DNA of 64,000 bases from Methanomassiliicoccaceae archaeon. Its GTDB lineage: Archaea; Thermoplasmatota; Thermoplasmata; Methanomassiliicoccales; Methanomethylophilaceae. Shown piece after piece: positions 33,623 to 41,894 of the stretch. A model generated the notes under the pieces. The model had not been told where the DNA came from. It made no database searches and saw only the letters and a list, made by a program, of their open reading frames with translations. Both the position numbers and the translations under genes were made by a program. How positions within the stretch are numbered: position 1 is the stretch's first letter; each line of letters starts with the position of its first letter. The stretch spans positions 1 through 64,000 of the forward strand of contig JAEEOP010000038.1 in NCBI GenBank assembly GCA_016284295.1. Reading direction: 5' to 3'.

Positions 33623-33641
33623 GGAGGGGGTCGCCCCCTCC
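33623..33641 (-). promoter_or_regulatory. Stem-loop after the system 1 binding-protein gene
   Basis: A perfect 8-bp stem GGAGGGGG/CCCCCTCC with a 3-nt loop fills the 37-nt gap between the binding-protein stop codon and the ATPase start. One of four such elements in this window; likely a partial terminator or mRNA-stability element. Confidence 0.6.
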
Positions 33642-33646
33642 TGGTT

Positions 33647-34948
33647 TCAGAAGTTCTTGAGCTCCTCTGTGGTCCAGAGGATCTTGTAGTCCTTCACATC
33701 GACCTTGCTGCTGGTGAACTGGTCCATGTAGTCCTGGAGCAGCGAGACGCACCATCCCTTGTCGAAGCAGTCCTCATACATGATCTCTGCCATGTATGCG
33801 AGCCTCACAGGGAGAGGTATGGTTCCGTTGATCAGGTAGTACTGGTCTGCCTTGTAAGCGGCGGTCTCGGAGAAGTTCTTCTTGATCGCGTTCACGGTGG
33901 ACGTGGTAGGCGAATCGCCGAAGACTGTGGACGAGATGTGGATCAGGTACTGCGGGTTGTACTTGGGGTCCAGGAGCCAGGTGTTGTCGGATCCGTCGGG
34001 GAACTTCTTGGTGTTCTGCGCGAAGTCCGCGAGGTTGTTTCCTCCGGCTGCGATGGTCGCCTTGTAGTAGTCCGAGGTGGTTCCGCTGACGGAGTTGGAC
34101 ATGACGACGTTCATGATGGTGGCAGTTCCGAACTTGTTGCCTTCCTTGGTCTTGATGGTGTCCTCGACCTTCTGGCTGAAGTCGATGAATGCCTTGGCGT
34201 TGCTCTCCTGTCCGACGAGGATTCCCATCGTGGCGATGGCCTGGAGGCATTCCTTGGTGTTATCCACGCTGAACTGCATGAATGTGGCACCCTTTTCCTT
34301 GTACAGGGAACGGTAGCTGTCGGCTCCGTATCCCTCGAGACCGGAGATCTCGGTGATGATCGCATCGAAGTCCGCTGCTGCGAGCTTGGTACGGTCGTCG
34401 TCCGTGGGCGAGGTATTGAGGATGAGGATCTTTCCGCTCGCCCTCAGGTCGTAGAGGTCCTTGTCCAAGACGGGGGAGATGTACTTGTTGGTGGCGTTTC
34501 CGACCATGACCGTATGCAGGTCGAGGACGGAGATCAGGACCCTCATGTTTGTTCCACCGCTGGCGACGATCTTGGTCAGCGGGAAGTTGGACTCGACGAC
34601 TGTGATCTTGTCCGCAGCGTCGAACTGGATGACGTGGACCTTCATCTTCTCCTTCTTGATCATCTTCTGGAGCATTTCCTTGTCCGCTTCGGTCACCTTA
34701 CCGTCGTAGTTGGTGTCGGCGAGGGGATACTTGGACAGGAGCGACTGGTCCTTGATGACCGCGTCTATGATGTCGATATCTGTCTGATCGAGCTTCGTGT
34801 CACCGTCGGCGTTTCCGTAGACGAGACCGTACTCGTTGACTTCGCTGGGGATGCTCTTGCCTCCCTGGTTCATCAGCACTACGGCCGCGGCTACAGCAAC
34901 GATCGCCACGACGATGATGACGATTATTGCTAATTTCTTAGAATCCAT
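33647..34948 (-). CDS. Membrane-anchored binding protein with dockerin-like domain, uptake system 1
   Basis: A 433-residue protein in three parts. Residues 6-26 are an uncleaved membrane anchor. Residues about 45-97 are a dockerin-like pair of calcium loops: NADGDTKLDQTD and DTNYDGKVTEAD, each followed by a short helix, with the YPLAD link between. Residues about 105-433 are a class III periplasmic binding-protein fold (FepB/BtuF-like) with a long central helix. It should catch the ligand outside and pass it to the permeases. A dockerin module between anchor and binding domain is unusual; it may bind a cohesin on the cell surface or act as a calcium-stiffened stalk. Start 34948 has GAGGGA upstream. 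Confidence 0.8.
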   Translation of the reverse strand: MDSKKLAIIVIIVVAIVAVAAAVVLMNQGGKSIPSEVNEYGLVYGNADGDTKLDQTDIDIIDAVIKDQSLLSKYPLADTNYDGKVTEADKEMLQKMIKKEKMKVHVIQFDAADKITVVESNFPLTKIVASGGTNMRVLISVLDLHTVMVGNATNKYISPVLDKDLYDLRASGKILILNTSPTDDDRTKLAAADFDAIITEISGLEGYGADSYRSLYKEKGATFMQFSVDNTKECLQAIATMGILVGQESNAKAFIDFSQKVEDTIKTKEGNKFGTATIMNVVMSNSVSGTTSDYYKATIAAGGNNLADFAQNTKKFPDGSDNTWLLDPKYNPQYLIHISSTVFGDSPTTSTVNAIKKNFSETAAYKADQYYLINGTIPLPVRLAYMAEIMYEDCFDKGWCVSLLQDYMDQFTSSKVDVKDYKILWTTEELKNF

Positions 34949-34962
34949 TGAATCCCTCATTG

Positions 34963-34979
34963 TTGGACGTAATGTCCAA
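34963..34979 (-). promoter_or_regulatory. Inverted repeat before the system 1 binding-protein gene
   Basis: TTGGAC-N5-GTCCAA, a perfect 6-bp inverted repeat, lies about 15 nt before the start codon. That is near the expected transcript start, since a TATA-like TAAATAAGG occurs around 35007. It is a candidate operator for a metal- or ligand-sensing repressor. Confidence 0.4.
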
Positions 34980-35148
34980 TATCTCTGTCGTACAAAAAAT
35001 ACCTTATTTAGTACTTTTTAACGAAGTTTAATATACCGATAAATGTTCAAGATTTTTACCTATCAACACCTATTTCTAGGCATTTTTTACCGAATTCGAC
35101 CCAATCTGATTGACCTTGCCACACCCGTGCACATATTATCGACAAAGG

Positions 35149-35988
35149 TCAGGGTCCTGCCTCGACTTCCTGCTGCTTACCGACTTCGACATCGTCGGCT
35201 CTGCGGATGTCCTCGTTCATCGGGATGGCGTCCTTCAGGATCACATGGGGGGCCCCGTCATCATCGATAATCTTCGATTTGACACCGTAGACGACCCTCA
35301 GGTTATCCTCCGTGATGACCTCCTGCGGGGTTCCGACAGCGTAGATGGTCCCGTCGTTCAGCATGATGATCTCGTCGGCGTACTTGGCTGCAATGTTGAT
35401 GTCGTGGCTGATCATGATCACCAGCATGTTCTTGTCATAGGCCAGAGACTTGAGCATCTTGGTGACATCCAGCTGGTGCCTCACATCCAGATTGGACGTC
35501 GGCTCATCCAGCAAGAGGATCTTGGGTTCCTGCACCAGGCCCCTCGCGAGCATGACCTTCTGGTGCTGTCCGGCAGAAAGTTCGCTGAACGACCTCATGG
35601 CGAGATGCTCTATACCCAGCCTCTTCAGCGTCTCGTACACGAGGTCGAGGTCCGAGTCCAAAGACTTCCATTTGCTGTGAGGATGGCGTCCCATCAGGAC
35701 CGTGTCCACCACGGACAGCGGGAACGTGTCGTTCGCCGAATAGGGAACATATCCGACCTCTTTGGCCAGATCCTTGATCGTGGTCTCCTTCACATCCTTC
35801 CCGTCGATGAACACCGTCCCCTTGGTAGGGGTCAGGATCTTGTTGATGCAATGTATGAGCGTGGATTTCCCCACACCGTTGGGCCCCAGTATGGATACGA
35901 ACCTGGGCCCTTCAAGCTCCAGGCTGACATCGTGCAGCACGGGTGTGCTCGTGTACGAGAAGTCTATTCCGTCGATCTTCAGATGCAA
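35149..35988 (-). CDS. FecE-type ATPase, uptake system 2
   Basis: A 279-residue ATPase of the siderophore/B12 importer branch with Walker A GPNGVGKST, signature LSAGQHQKVMLARG, Walker B LLLDEPTSNLD and switch ISHDIN. It is close to the ATPase at 60232-61062 over the full length (both share VDTVLMGRHPHS and a D-S-D-L-D helix), showing cassette duplication. The start is a TTG at 35988, directly preceded by a GGAGGTG ribosome binding site at 5 nt. The acidic C-terminal tail (RRADDVEVGKQQEVEAGP) is extra. It is the last gene of the system 2 operon. Confidence 0.9.
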   Translation of the reverse strand: MHLKIDGIDFSYTSTPVLHDVSLELEGPRFVSILGPNGVGKSTLIHCINKILTPTKGTVFIDGKDVKETTIKDLAKEVGYVPYSANDTFPLSVVDTVLMGRHPHSKWKSLDSDLDLVYETLKRLGIEHLAMRSFSELSAGQHQKVMLARGLVQEPKILLLDEPTSNLDVRHQLDVTKMLKSLAYDKNMLVIMISHDINIAAKYADEIIMLNDGTIYAVGTPQEVITEDNLRVVYGVKSKIIDDDGAPHVILKDAIPMNEDIRRADDVEVGKQQEVEAGP

Positions 35989-36045
35989 TTGGACACCTCC
36001 ATTGCGACATCTCCTTTGTTTCTATCATTGAATTGTAACATGCGA

Positions 36046-37125
36046 TCACATCCATGCGCTCTTCCTCTGCCTGACGAGGATCCATATGAACAGCGGTCCG
36101 CCGACCATGGAGCTTATCACACCGACCGGGAGACCGTCAGGGCCGGATACCTTGGCGACGGTGTCGGCCAGGATGATGAAGGCCGAGCCGAATGCGGCGG
36201 CCGCCGGGATCAGATACCTGTTGTCCGATCCGACGAATATCCTTGCAACATGAGGTCCGACCAGGCCGATGAATCCGATCGTACCGGTGAAGCTCACCGT
36301 GGTCGCCGTCAGGAGGGACGCCAATACCAGCGTGACCATCCTCGTCTTCTGCGCCTCGACACCCATGGTCTGCGAGGGCTTGTCCCCGGCGTACATGACG
36401 TTGAGCCTCTTGTAGAAGAACCACAAGAGGATGCACAGGGCGATCACCAGCGGTGCGATGACGGGCAGATGATCCCAGCGGATCCTGTCCAGCGAACCGA
36501 CCCTCCATGCATAGGCATCTGCCATGGTCTCCGCCGGCGCCGTGACCATGATTATCTGCGTGATGGAGCTGAACATGAACAGTATGGCGATACCCGTGAG
36601 GATCATCAGGCCGGGAGTCATCTTCTTGAACCTGCCGATGACCACGATTATCGCGACGGGGAGAAGGGAGAACAGGAACGAGTTCCCGACCATGCCCCAG
36701 ATCCCCGAAAGGAACGGTATGAGGGATATGCCGAACACTATGCTCAGTATGGCGCCCATGAACGCCCCCGAGGATATCCCCATGGTGTACGGCTCCGCCA
36801 AGGGGTTGCGGAAGTCGTTCTGCATTATGACTCCCGCTATGGACAGAGAACATCCCACCAGTATGGCGCCCAGCGCCCTGGGGACACGGTACTCCCAGAT
36901 GTAGAGGTCCGCCGTCTCGTCGCGGATGTTGCCGGTCAGATGATCTATGAAGACCTGGAGCGAGTCGAACAGCGATATGTGATAAGTGCCGAAGCCGATC
37001 GTGATGAAGAACGATGCGACGGCCAGCACCGTGAATGCGATTATGAAGAGGACATTGAGCCTGCGCTTGCGATAGTAGTCGGCCTTAGTGCCCGTTACGT
37101 TGGATGACCTGTTACCGAAGGTCAA
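36046..37125 (-). CDS. FecCD-type permease, uptake system 2 (second permease)
   Basis: A 359-residue permease with about ten helices. Landmarks are VIMQNDFRNPLAEPYTMGISSGAFMG and GTIGFIGLVGPHVARIFVGSDNRYLIP. The reading frame is open far upstream over other genes; the start is taken as the TTG at 37125, which overlaps the TGA of the previous gene in the string TATTGA. The same TTG/TGA overlap is found at the equivalent place in system 5 (59064), supporting this choice. A basic N-terminus (YYRKRRLN) precedes helix 1. It likely pairs with the permease at 37122-38204. Confidence 0.8.
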   Translation of the reverse strand: MTFGNRSSNVTGTKADYYRKRRLNVLFIIAFTVLAVASFFITIGFGTYHISLFDSLQVFIDHLTGNIRDETADLYIWEYRVPRALGAILVGCSLSIAGVIMQNDFRNPLAEPYTMGISSGAFMGAILSIVFGISLIPFLSGIWGMVGNSFLFSLLPVAIIVVIGRFKKMTPGLMILTGIAILFMFSSITQIIMVTAPAETMADAYAWRVGSLDRIRWDHLPVIAPLVIALCILLWFFYKRLNVMYAGDKPSQTMGVEAQKTRMVTLVLASLLTATTVSFTGTIGFIGLVGPHVARIFVGSDNRYLIPAAAAFGSAFIILADTVAKVSGPDGLPVGVISSMVGGPLFIWILVRQRKSAWM

Positions 37126-38204
37126 TAGATCGCCCCCGCGCGTTTGCTCTGAACGACTATGAGGATGAAGAACACTGGGCTTCCTATCAGGCTCAGTATG
37201 ACTCCTACGGGAATAGTCACGATCACCGACGCCAGATAATCGGCCACCAGCAGGAAGAAAGCGCCGACGGCCATGGATATCGGGATCACGAACTTGTTGT
37301 CGGATCCGACCACGAGACGGACGATGTGCGGTGCCACTAGACCGACGAAACCCAGTATCCCTGTGAATGAGACTATGGCGGCGGTCATCAGCGCCATGAG
37401 GCCGAGACAGAGCATCCTGAACCTCTGGACGTCTATCCCCAGGCTGGTAGCGCTGTTCTCGCCCAAGGTCATGATGTTGAGCTGGCTCGATGCACGTAGA
37501 ACGAACACCGTTCCGATGACTGTGATTATGAGCATCAGGGGTATCGATGACCAGGTCATTCCGTCGAGGGATCCGATCTGCCACATGTACGCGGACTTGA
37601 GCGTGTCCGCATCCGTGGTCACCATCATGTAGGTGATCATTGAGTTGAAGAAATACGAAATCGCCGTACCCAGAAGGATCAGTGTGGCAGGTGTCGCATG
37701 GATACGGTTGGAGACCAGTATGATTATGGCCGCAGGGACCAGCGCCCCTATGAAGGCGTTGACAACGATCCCAGTCTCGCCACCGACAGTGGCGAATGTC
37801 ACTCCCATGATGATGGCGGCGACCGCTCCGAAAGCCGCTCCGGACGAGATACCGGTGCTGTACGGGTCGGCCAGAGGGTTGTTCATGACGGACTGCATGA
37901 GCGTACCGCATACGGCCAGCGATGCCCCGGCTATGATGGCTGCTAGGGCGTGAGGGATCGCAGAATTCCAGATATAGCGGTCGGCCCACCAGTACAGCGA
38001 GCGGGGCTCGAATTCCTGGCCGGTTATGTGCCCCCATATGACCTCGTACGCCTGCCAGAGCTCGATACCGGGATACACCGACAAGGAGAAGAACCCCACG
38101 AAGAGCACCACGCCTATCACACATGCGACGAACAACATGGTCTTCTTGAACATCTGACGATGATATTCCGATATGACTTGCTCCTTTGTCTGATACTCGG
38201 CCAT
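37122..38204 (-). CDS. FecCD-type permease, uptake system 2 (first permease)
   Basis: A 360-residue permease with about ten helices; family landmarks are CGTLMQSVMNNPLADPYSTGISSGAAFG and TGILGFVGLVAPHIVRLVVGSDNKFVIP. An aromatic extracellular loop (SLYWWADRYIWN, about 82-93) is shared with the system 5 homologue (57973-59067). The ATG at 38204 has AAGGTG 6 nt upstream; a TTG at 38219 is the longer option. It follows the binding-protein gene after a stem-loop, and ends overlapping the next permease. Confidence 0.85.
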   Translation of the reverse strand: MAEYQTKEQVISEYHRQMFKKTMLFVACVIGVVLFVGFFSLSVYPGIELWQAYEVIWGHITGQEFEPRSLYWWADRYIWNSAIPHALAAIIAGASLAVCGTLMQSVMNNPLADPYSTGISSGAAFGAVAAIIMGVTFATVGGETGIVVNAFIGALVPAAIIILVSNRIHATPATLILLGTAISYFFNSMITYMMVTTDADTLKSAYMWQIGSLDGMTWSSIPLMLIITVIGTVFVLRASSQLNIMTLGENSATSLGIDVQRFRMLCLGLMALMTAAIVSFTGILGFVGLVAPHIVRLVVGSDNKFVIPISMAVGAFFLLVADYLASVIVTIPVGVILSLIGSPVFFILIVVQSKRAGAIY

Positions 38205-38225
38205 CTGGACACCTTGCAAGATTGT

Positions 38226-38243
38226 GAGGGGCTAGCGCCCCTC
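38226..38243 (-). promoter_or_regulatory. Stem-loop after the system 2 binding-protein gene
   Basis: A perfect 7-bp stem GAGGGGC/GCCCCTC with a TAGC loop, 8 nt after the binding-protein stop codon and before the permease ribosome binding site. The same stem sequence occurs in system 5 (57944-57960). Confidence 0.6.
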
Positions 38244-38251
38244 GATTAAGA

Positions 38252-39622
38252 TCAGCCCTTGGCTGCTTTGTAGTCCTCGTAGTCGAAGTACGGGATGACC
38301 GTGTCACGGGTCTGCTCCCTCAGAGGGTTGAGCTTCATGTCGACGAAGTCCTTGAGGATTCCATCGGCCCAATCCATCGAGAAGAGATCTCCGTAGAGAC
38401 CGTGGGCGGCGTATGCGACCTTGACTGCTCCGGGGAGGAGGTTGTTGACGTAGAACAGCTTGTCCTCGAATCCCTTGAAACACTCCTGGGAGCTTACTCC
38501 CTTGGAGGATACGTACTCCCACGTTCCGACGATCTCTTCCTTGATATCGGCGGCTGTGAGGTTCCAATCCATCGAACGAACGTTGACAAGGGCGTTCACA
38601 TCCTTGTAGTTGGACAGGGACTCGGGGCCTGTCATAGCGACGCTGCTGCTTCCCTTGTACTTCTCGGCGAACTCGGAGTTGATCTTGTAGTAGGGGATTC
38701 CTCCGGCGGATGCACCGATGTAGTTGAAGGTGGAATCGTTCTGTGCGATGTAGATACGCATGGTGAACGATATGTAGGAGTCCTTGGTCCTGTTCTTCAG
38801 CTTGCCGTCGATGTAATCGATGATATCCCAGGACTTCTTCGCATAGTTGATGGCGTTCTTCTCGCAGTCGCCTCCGAAGAGGAATCCGAGCGTGAGAACG
38901 GTGGTGATCTCATCCGTCGCATCCGCGGAGGAGTAGATCAGTGCGGGGATGCCTGCGGCCTCCATATCGGCCATACGGGCGTCCGTGAACTGGGCGATAC
39001 CGCTATAGTCGATCAGGACGGCTCCGACTCCTCCCTGAGACTTGAGGTCGGCGTCGAGCTTGGTGAAGTTGCTCCATGCCGCATCGGAGATCGTCCTGGA
39101 CGATCCCTTGAGGTCCACTCCCTTGGAGAGGCCTCCCTCGGCGAAATCATAGGACTTACTGAAGTATCCGGCGATGTAGTCGGCCGCTCCCGCGTAGAGG
39201 GCGGGGAGCTGCATGTTGGTGGCGTAGGTGACGACGTTCCTCAGGGGGTACTTGACCACCTGTGTGGTCGTCTCTCCATTGTTGTCCTGGCAGACGACGT
39301 AGACGCTGGTTCCGGTCTTCCTGTCGAGGAGGTCCTGGAGCAGTGACTTGTCCGTGGCGTCGACCTTTCCGTCGGCGTTCACATCTGCGAGGGGGTAGTC
39401 CTTCAGTGCCTTCTTACCGTCCATGACCTCGTTGAAGAGGGTCATGTCCTTGCTGTCTATTGTGTAGTTACCGTCGACATTACCGCGGATCTGCAACTGA
39501 GTCTGGATGTTCTCGTTGGGATCCGTGTTGTTATTGTTGTTGTTCATCAGAAGAACGGCTGCTGCGACAGCCACGATGGCAACGACGACGACAACCAACA
39601 CGATTGCGATCTTCTTATCCAT
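38252..39622 (-). CDS. Membrane-anchored binding protein with dockerin-like domain, uptake system 2
   Basis: A 456-residue protein. Residues 5-26 form a membrane anchor, followed by an Asn-rich linker. Residues about 47-100 are the dockerin-like pair (GNVDGNYTIDSKD and DVNADGKVDATD), and about 105-456 a FepB/BtuF-like binding fold. The segment QNDSTFNYIGASAGGIPYYK is almost repeated in the system 5 binding protein (QNDSTYNNTGAAAGGIPYYK), so the two cassettes are paralogous and may share related ligands. A GGAGTG ribosome binding site precedes the ATG. It leads the operon binding protein, permease, permease, ATPase. Confidence 0.8.
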   Translation of the reverse strand: MDKKIAIVLVVVVVAIVAVAAAVLLMNNNNNNTDPNENIQTQLQIRGNVDGNYTIDSKDMTLFNEVMDGKKALKDYPLADVNADGKVDATDKSLLQDLLDRKTGTSVYVVCQDNNGETTTQVVKYPLRNVVTYATNMQLPALYAGAADYIAGYFSKSYDFAEGGLSKGVDLKGSSRTISDAAWSNFTKLDADLKSQGGVGAVLIDYSGIAQFTDARMADMEAAGIPALIYSSADATDEITTVLTLGFLFGGDCEKNAINYAKKSWDIIDYIDGKLKNRTKDSYISFTMRIYIAQNDSTFNYIGASAGGIPYYKINSEFAEKYKGSSSVAMTGPESLSNYKDVNALVNVRSMDWNLTAADIKEEIVGTWEYVSSKGVSSQECFKGFEDKLFYVNNLLPGAVKVAYAAHGLYGDLFSMDWADGILKDFVDMKLNPLREQTRDTVIPYFDYEDYKAAKG

Positions 39623-39773
39623 TGTAACACTCCGAACATAATTAACAGCGTAAACTCCTGCTAATTACGAGGTTGGAGTTCGTAGATTCTACACCATATA
39701 AAATAATTGGCGCATCCATCCAACCTTATGGTCAAATTTAACACCCTTTTATAAATACGGCTACGAAAAAGAC

Positions 39774-39786
39774 CTGGCAGGGCCAG
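39774..39786 (-). terminator. Terminator after the system 3 ATPase gene
   Basis: On the minus strand a 5-bp stem CTGGC/GCCAG with a 3-nt loop is followed by GTCTTTTTCG. It lies about 120 nt after the ATPase stop. The AT-rich sequence around it carries the system 2 promoter (ATTTTATATGG, about 39700). Confidence 0.45.
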
Positions 39787-39904
39787 ATGGATAGATCCAA
39801 TCTCACCGGGCCAAATAGACCGTGTATGATTATAGTATTACTAATTTTAAATTCGTATTACTATGGATCTATATGCTCCACATCAGCAGACAGCACACCT
39901 TTCT

Positions 39905-40696
39905 TCACGGACCTATGCGCTCCACGTCCTCCGGGTCCTCCCGGATGTGGATGTACAGCTCACCGTTGCTCTCCACAACCTCGGACTCCACATCGTACAC
40001 CGCACGGATGCTGTCGGGCGTGATGACCTCCTGTGGCGGTCCGCTTGCGTATACGTGGGCATCCTTGATCATTACGACATGATCCGCATACCTCATGGCG
40101 AGGTTCAGATCGTGCAGCGCCACCAGAACACCTGCATCCCTCTCCCTCATGAGAGTCCTCATGGTGCGGAGCGTGTTCAGCTGGTTGCGGAGGTCCAGAG
40201 CACTTGTGGGTTCATCCAGGATGTAATATCTCGGCTCCTGCGCGATCGCACGGGCCAGAATGACCTTCTGTATCTGACCTCCCGACAGGTCCTGGATGTT
40301 CTTATCGATCAATTGCTCCACACCCATCTGCTCGATCGCCCTGGCGGCGACCTCGAAATCGTTCTTGGAATAGGACCAGCCCATGTACGGCGCCCTGCCG
40401 ATGAGGATGGCATCGAACACCTGCATGTAATCCGACGGGGCGTACTTCTGCGGAACGTATCCGAGATAGGTGGCGAACTCCTTCGGGTCGATGTCCGAGA
40501 TGTCCTCGCCGTCGGCGATGATGCGCCCTTTGCGGGGCTTCATGATGTTGCAGACGGTCTTGATCAGGGTAGATTTGCCGGATCCGTTCGGTCCCAGCAC
40601 CGCGACCATCTTCCCCTGAGGCACCTCTATGTCGATGTCCTGCAGGACGGTGCGGCTGCCGTAGCCCTGCTCCAGACCCTCTATCACAAGGCTCAC
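39905..40696 (-). CDS. FecE-type ATPase, uptake system 3
   Basis: A 263-residue ATPase with Walker A GPNGSGKST, signature LSGGQIQKVILARA, Walker B YILDEPTSALD and switch ALHDLN. It has the common GG signature and QKYAP Q-loop region, unlike the AG-type ATPases of the other four systems, so system 3 is a different lineage. The start is a GTG overlapping the permease's TGA. It is the last gene of a three-gene operon with one permease, which must work as a homodimer. Confidence 0.9.
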   Translation of the reverse strand: MSLVIEGLEQGYGSRTVLQDIDIEVPQGKMVAVLGPNGSGKSTLIKTVCNIMKPRKGRIIADGEDISDIDPKEFATYLGYVPQKYAPSDYMQVFDAILIGRAPYMGWSYSKNDFEVAARAIEQMGVEQLIDKNIQDLSGGQIQKVILARAIAQEPRYYILDEPTSALDLRNQLNTLRTMRTLMRERDAGVLVALHDLNLAMRYADHVVMIKDAHVYASGPPQEVITPDSIRAVYDVESEVVESNGELYIHIREDPEDVERIGP

Positions 40697-41844
40697 ATTA
40701 CCACATCCCTCTTCTTGCGTCCGATCAGCCAGATGAAGAAGATTCCTCCGAAGAGATACATGAATATGCCTATAGGAAGGACCTCGGGCGCGAACAGCGT
40801 GCGCGACAGTATATCTGACACCAGAAGGACCACGGATCCGGTCACCGCCGCGGCGGGGAGCAGATACCTTGTGTCATTACCGATTATCATCCTGCTTATG
40901 TGGGGCGCCATCAGACCGATGAATCCGATGACACCGGTGAAAGCGATGCACACGCAGGTGATCAGCGTGGCGACGATCAGGCCGTGGTTGCGGATCTTCG
41001 GCACATTCACCCCCAGGCTCTTGGCCACATCGTCCCCTGCGGCCATGACGTTGATCTTCGGGGCCAGATACTCCATGTACAACATGCACAGGATCACCGG
41101 CGGGAGGACTATGAGCACGGTGCTTATCGTCACGCCGTTCAGCGACCCCAGCAGCCAGAACGTGATCTCGCTCAGTGCCTCGTCATCCGACATGTACTTG
41201 CCGAACGACACCCCGGCCTGGAAGAGGTATCCTATGATCACACCGGCAAGGATGACCGTTGATTTGGACACATCCGACCTCCTCGCCAGGAACAGCACGA
41301 ACATGACGCTGGCCAATCCCACGAGGAATGCGAAGAGCATCACCAGCAGGTTCCTGGTGTAGAATATGTTCCCGAAGATGTAGATGTAGCTGGTCGCGGC
41401 CCCGAAGAGCATCGGCCAGAAAATGATGCCTATCACTGCACCGAACGCCGCCGCTGAGGACACTCCGAGCGTGAACGGGCTCACCAGAGGATTCCTCAGT
41501 ATGCCCTGCATAACGGCACCCGCGACACCGAGCGCTGCACCGGTGATGATAGCCATGAGCGCCTTCGGCAGCCTGCTCTGGAGGACAATCAGACTGTAGG
41601 TCTCGTTCTCGGGCCCCTCTATGAAAGGGAATATGGAATGGAGTATGACTTTCACCGTATCCGAGAACGGTATGTCCACGGAGCCCAGGCTCAGGGCGGC
41701 TATGAACAGGACCACGGTGACCACCGCGCATCCCAGGATGTACAGCCTCTTCCTGGCCACGGAGGATTCGTAGACCTCCTCGATGCTGCTCTTCTTCTCC
41801 AGTTCCCTCAACCTTGAGGCCAGACCGCTCTCGTCGGACATCAT
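40693..41844 (-). CDS. BtuC/FecCD-type permease, uptake system 3
   Basis: A 383-residue permease. A charged N-terminus of about 30 residues (SRLRELEKKSSIEEVYESSVARKR) comes before the first helix, and about ten helices follow. Landmarks are AVMQGILRNPLVSPFTLGVSSAAAFG and TGVIGFIGLMAPHISRMIIGNDTRYLLP. The insertion FGAATSYIYIFGNIFYTRNL between helices is longer than in the other systems. ATG 41844 is preferred over longer readings, with GGATGG a little upstream; ATG 41841 is equal. As the only permease it should form a homodimer, like BtuC. Confidence 0.85.
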   Translation of the reverse strand: MMSDESGLASRLRELEKKSSIEEVYESSVARKRLYILGCAVVTVVLFIAALSLGSVDIPFSDTVKVILHSIFPFIEGPENETYSLIVLQSRLPKALMAIITGAALGVAGAVMQGILRNPLVSPFTLGVSSAAAFGAVIGIIFWPMLFGAATSYIYIFGNIFYTRNLLVMLFAFLVGLASVMFVLFLARRSDVSKSTVILAGVIIGYLFQAGVSFGKYMSDDEALSEITFWLLGSLNGVTISTVLIVLPPVILCMLYMEYLAPKINVMAAGDDVAKSLGVNVPKIRNHGLIVATLITCVCIAFTGVIGFIGLMAPHISRMIIGNDTRYLLPAAAVTGSVVLLVSDILSRTLFAPEVLPIGIFMYLFGGIFFIWLIGRKKRDVVM

Positions 41845-41867
41845 GCACCATCCTATTATCATGAAAA

Positions 41868-41883
41868 GGGGGGCGAACCCCCC
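41868..41883 (-). promoter_or_regulatory. Stem-loop after the system 3 binding-protein gene
   Basis: On the minus strand GGGGGG-TTCG-CCCCCC, a six-GC stem capped by a stable UUCG-type tetraloop, followed by CTTTTC-type sequence (TTTT). It is the most terminator-like of the four post-binding-protein hairpins, yet the permease starts only 24 nt later, so read-through must be partial. Confidence 0.65.
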
Positions 41884-41894
41884 GAAGCGTTTGT

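Noticed and set aside
33608-37107. Two long plus-strand open frames (441 and 665 residues) opposite uptake systems 1 and 2
   Set aside because: Composition is that of antisense frames in GC-rich DNA, with no recognisable domain; the minus-strand genes are certain.
41868-41883. Hairpin read as a full transcription stop separating the binding protein from its permease
   Set aside because: The permease starts 24 nt later with no promoter of its own in the gap, so complete termination would silence it; partial termination is more likely.
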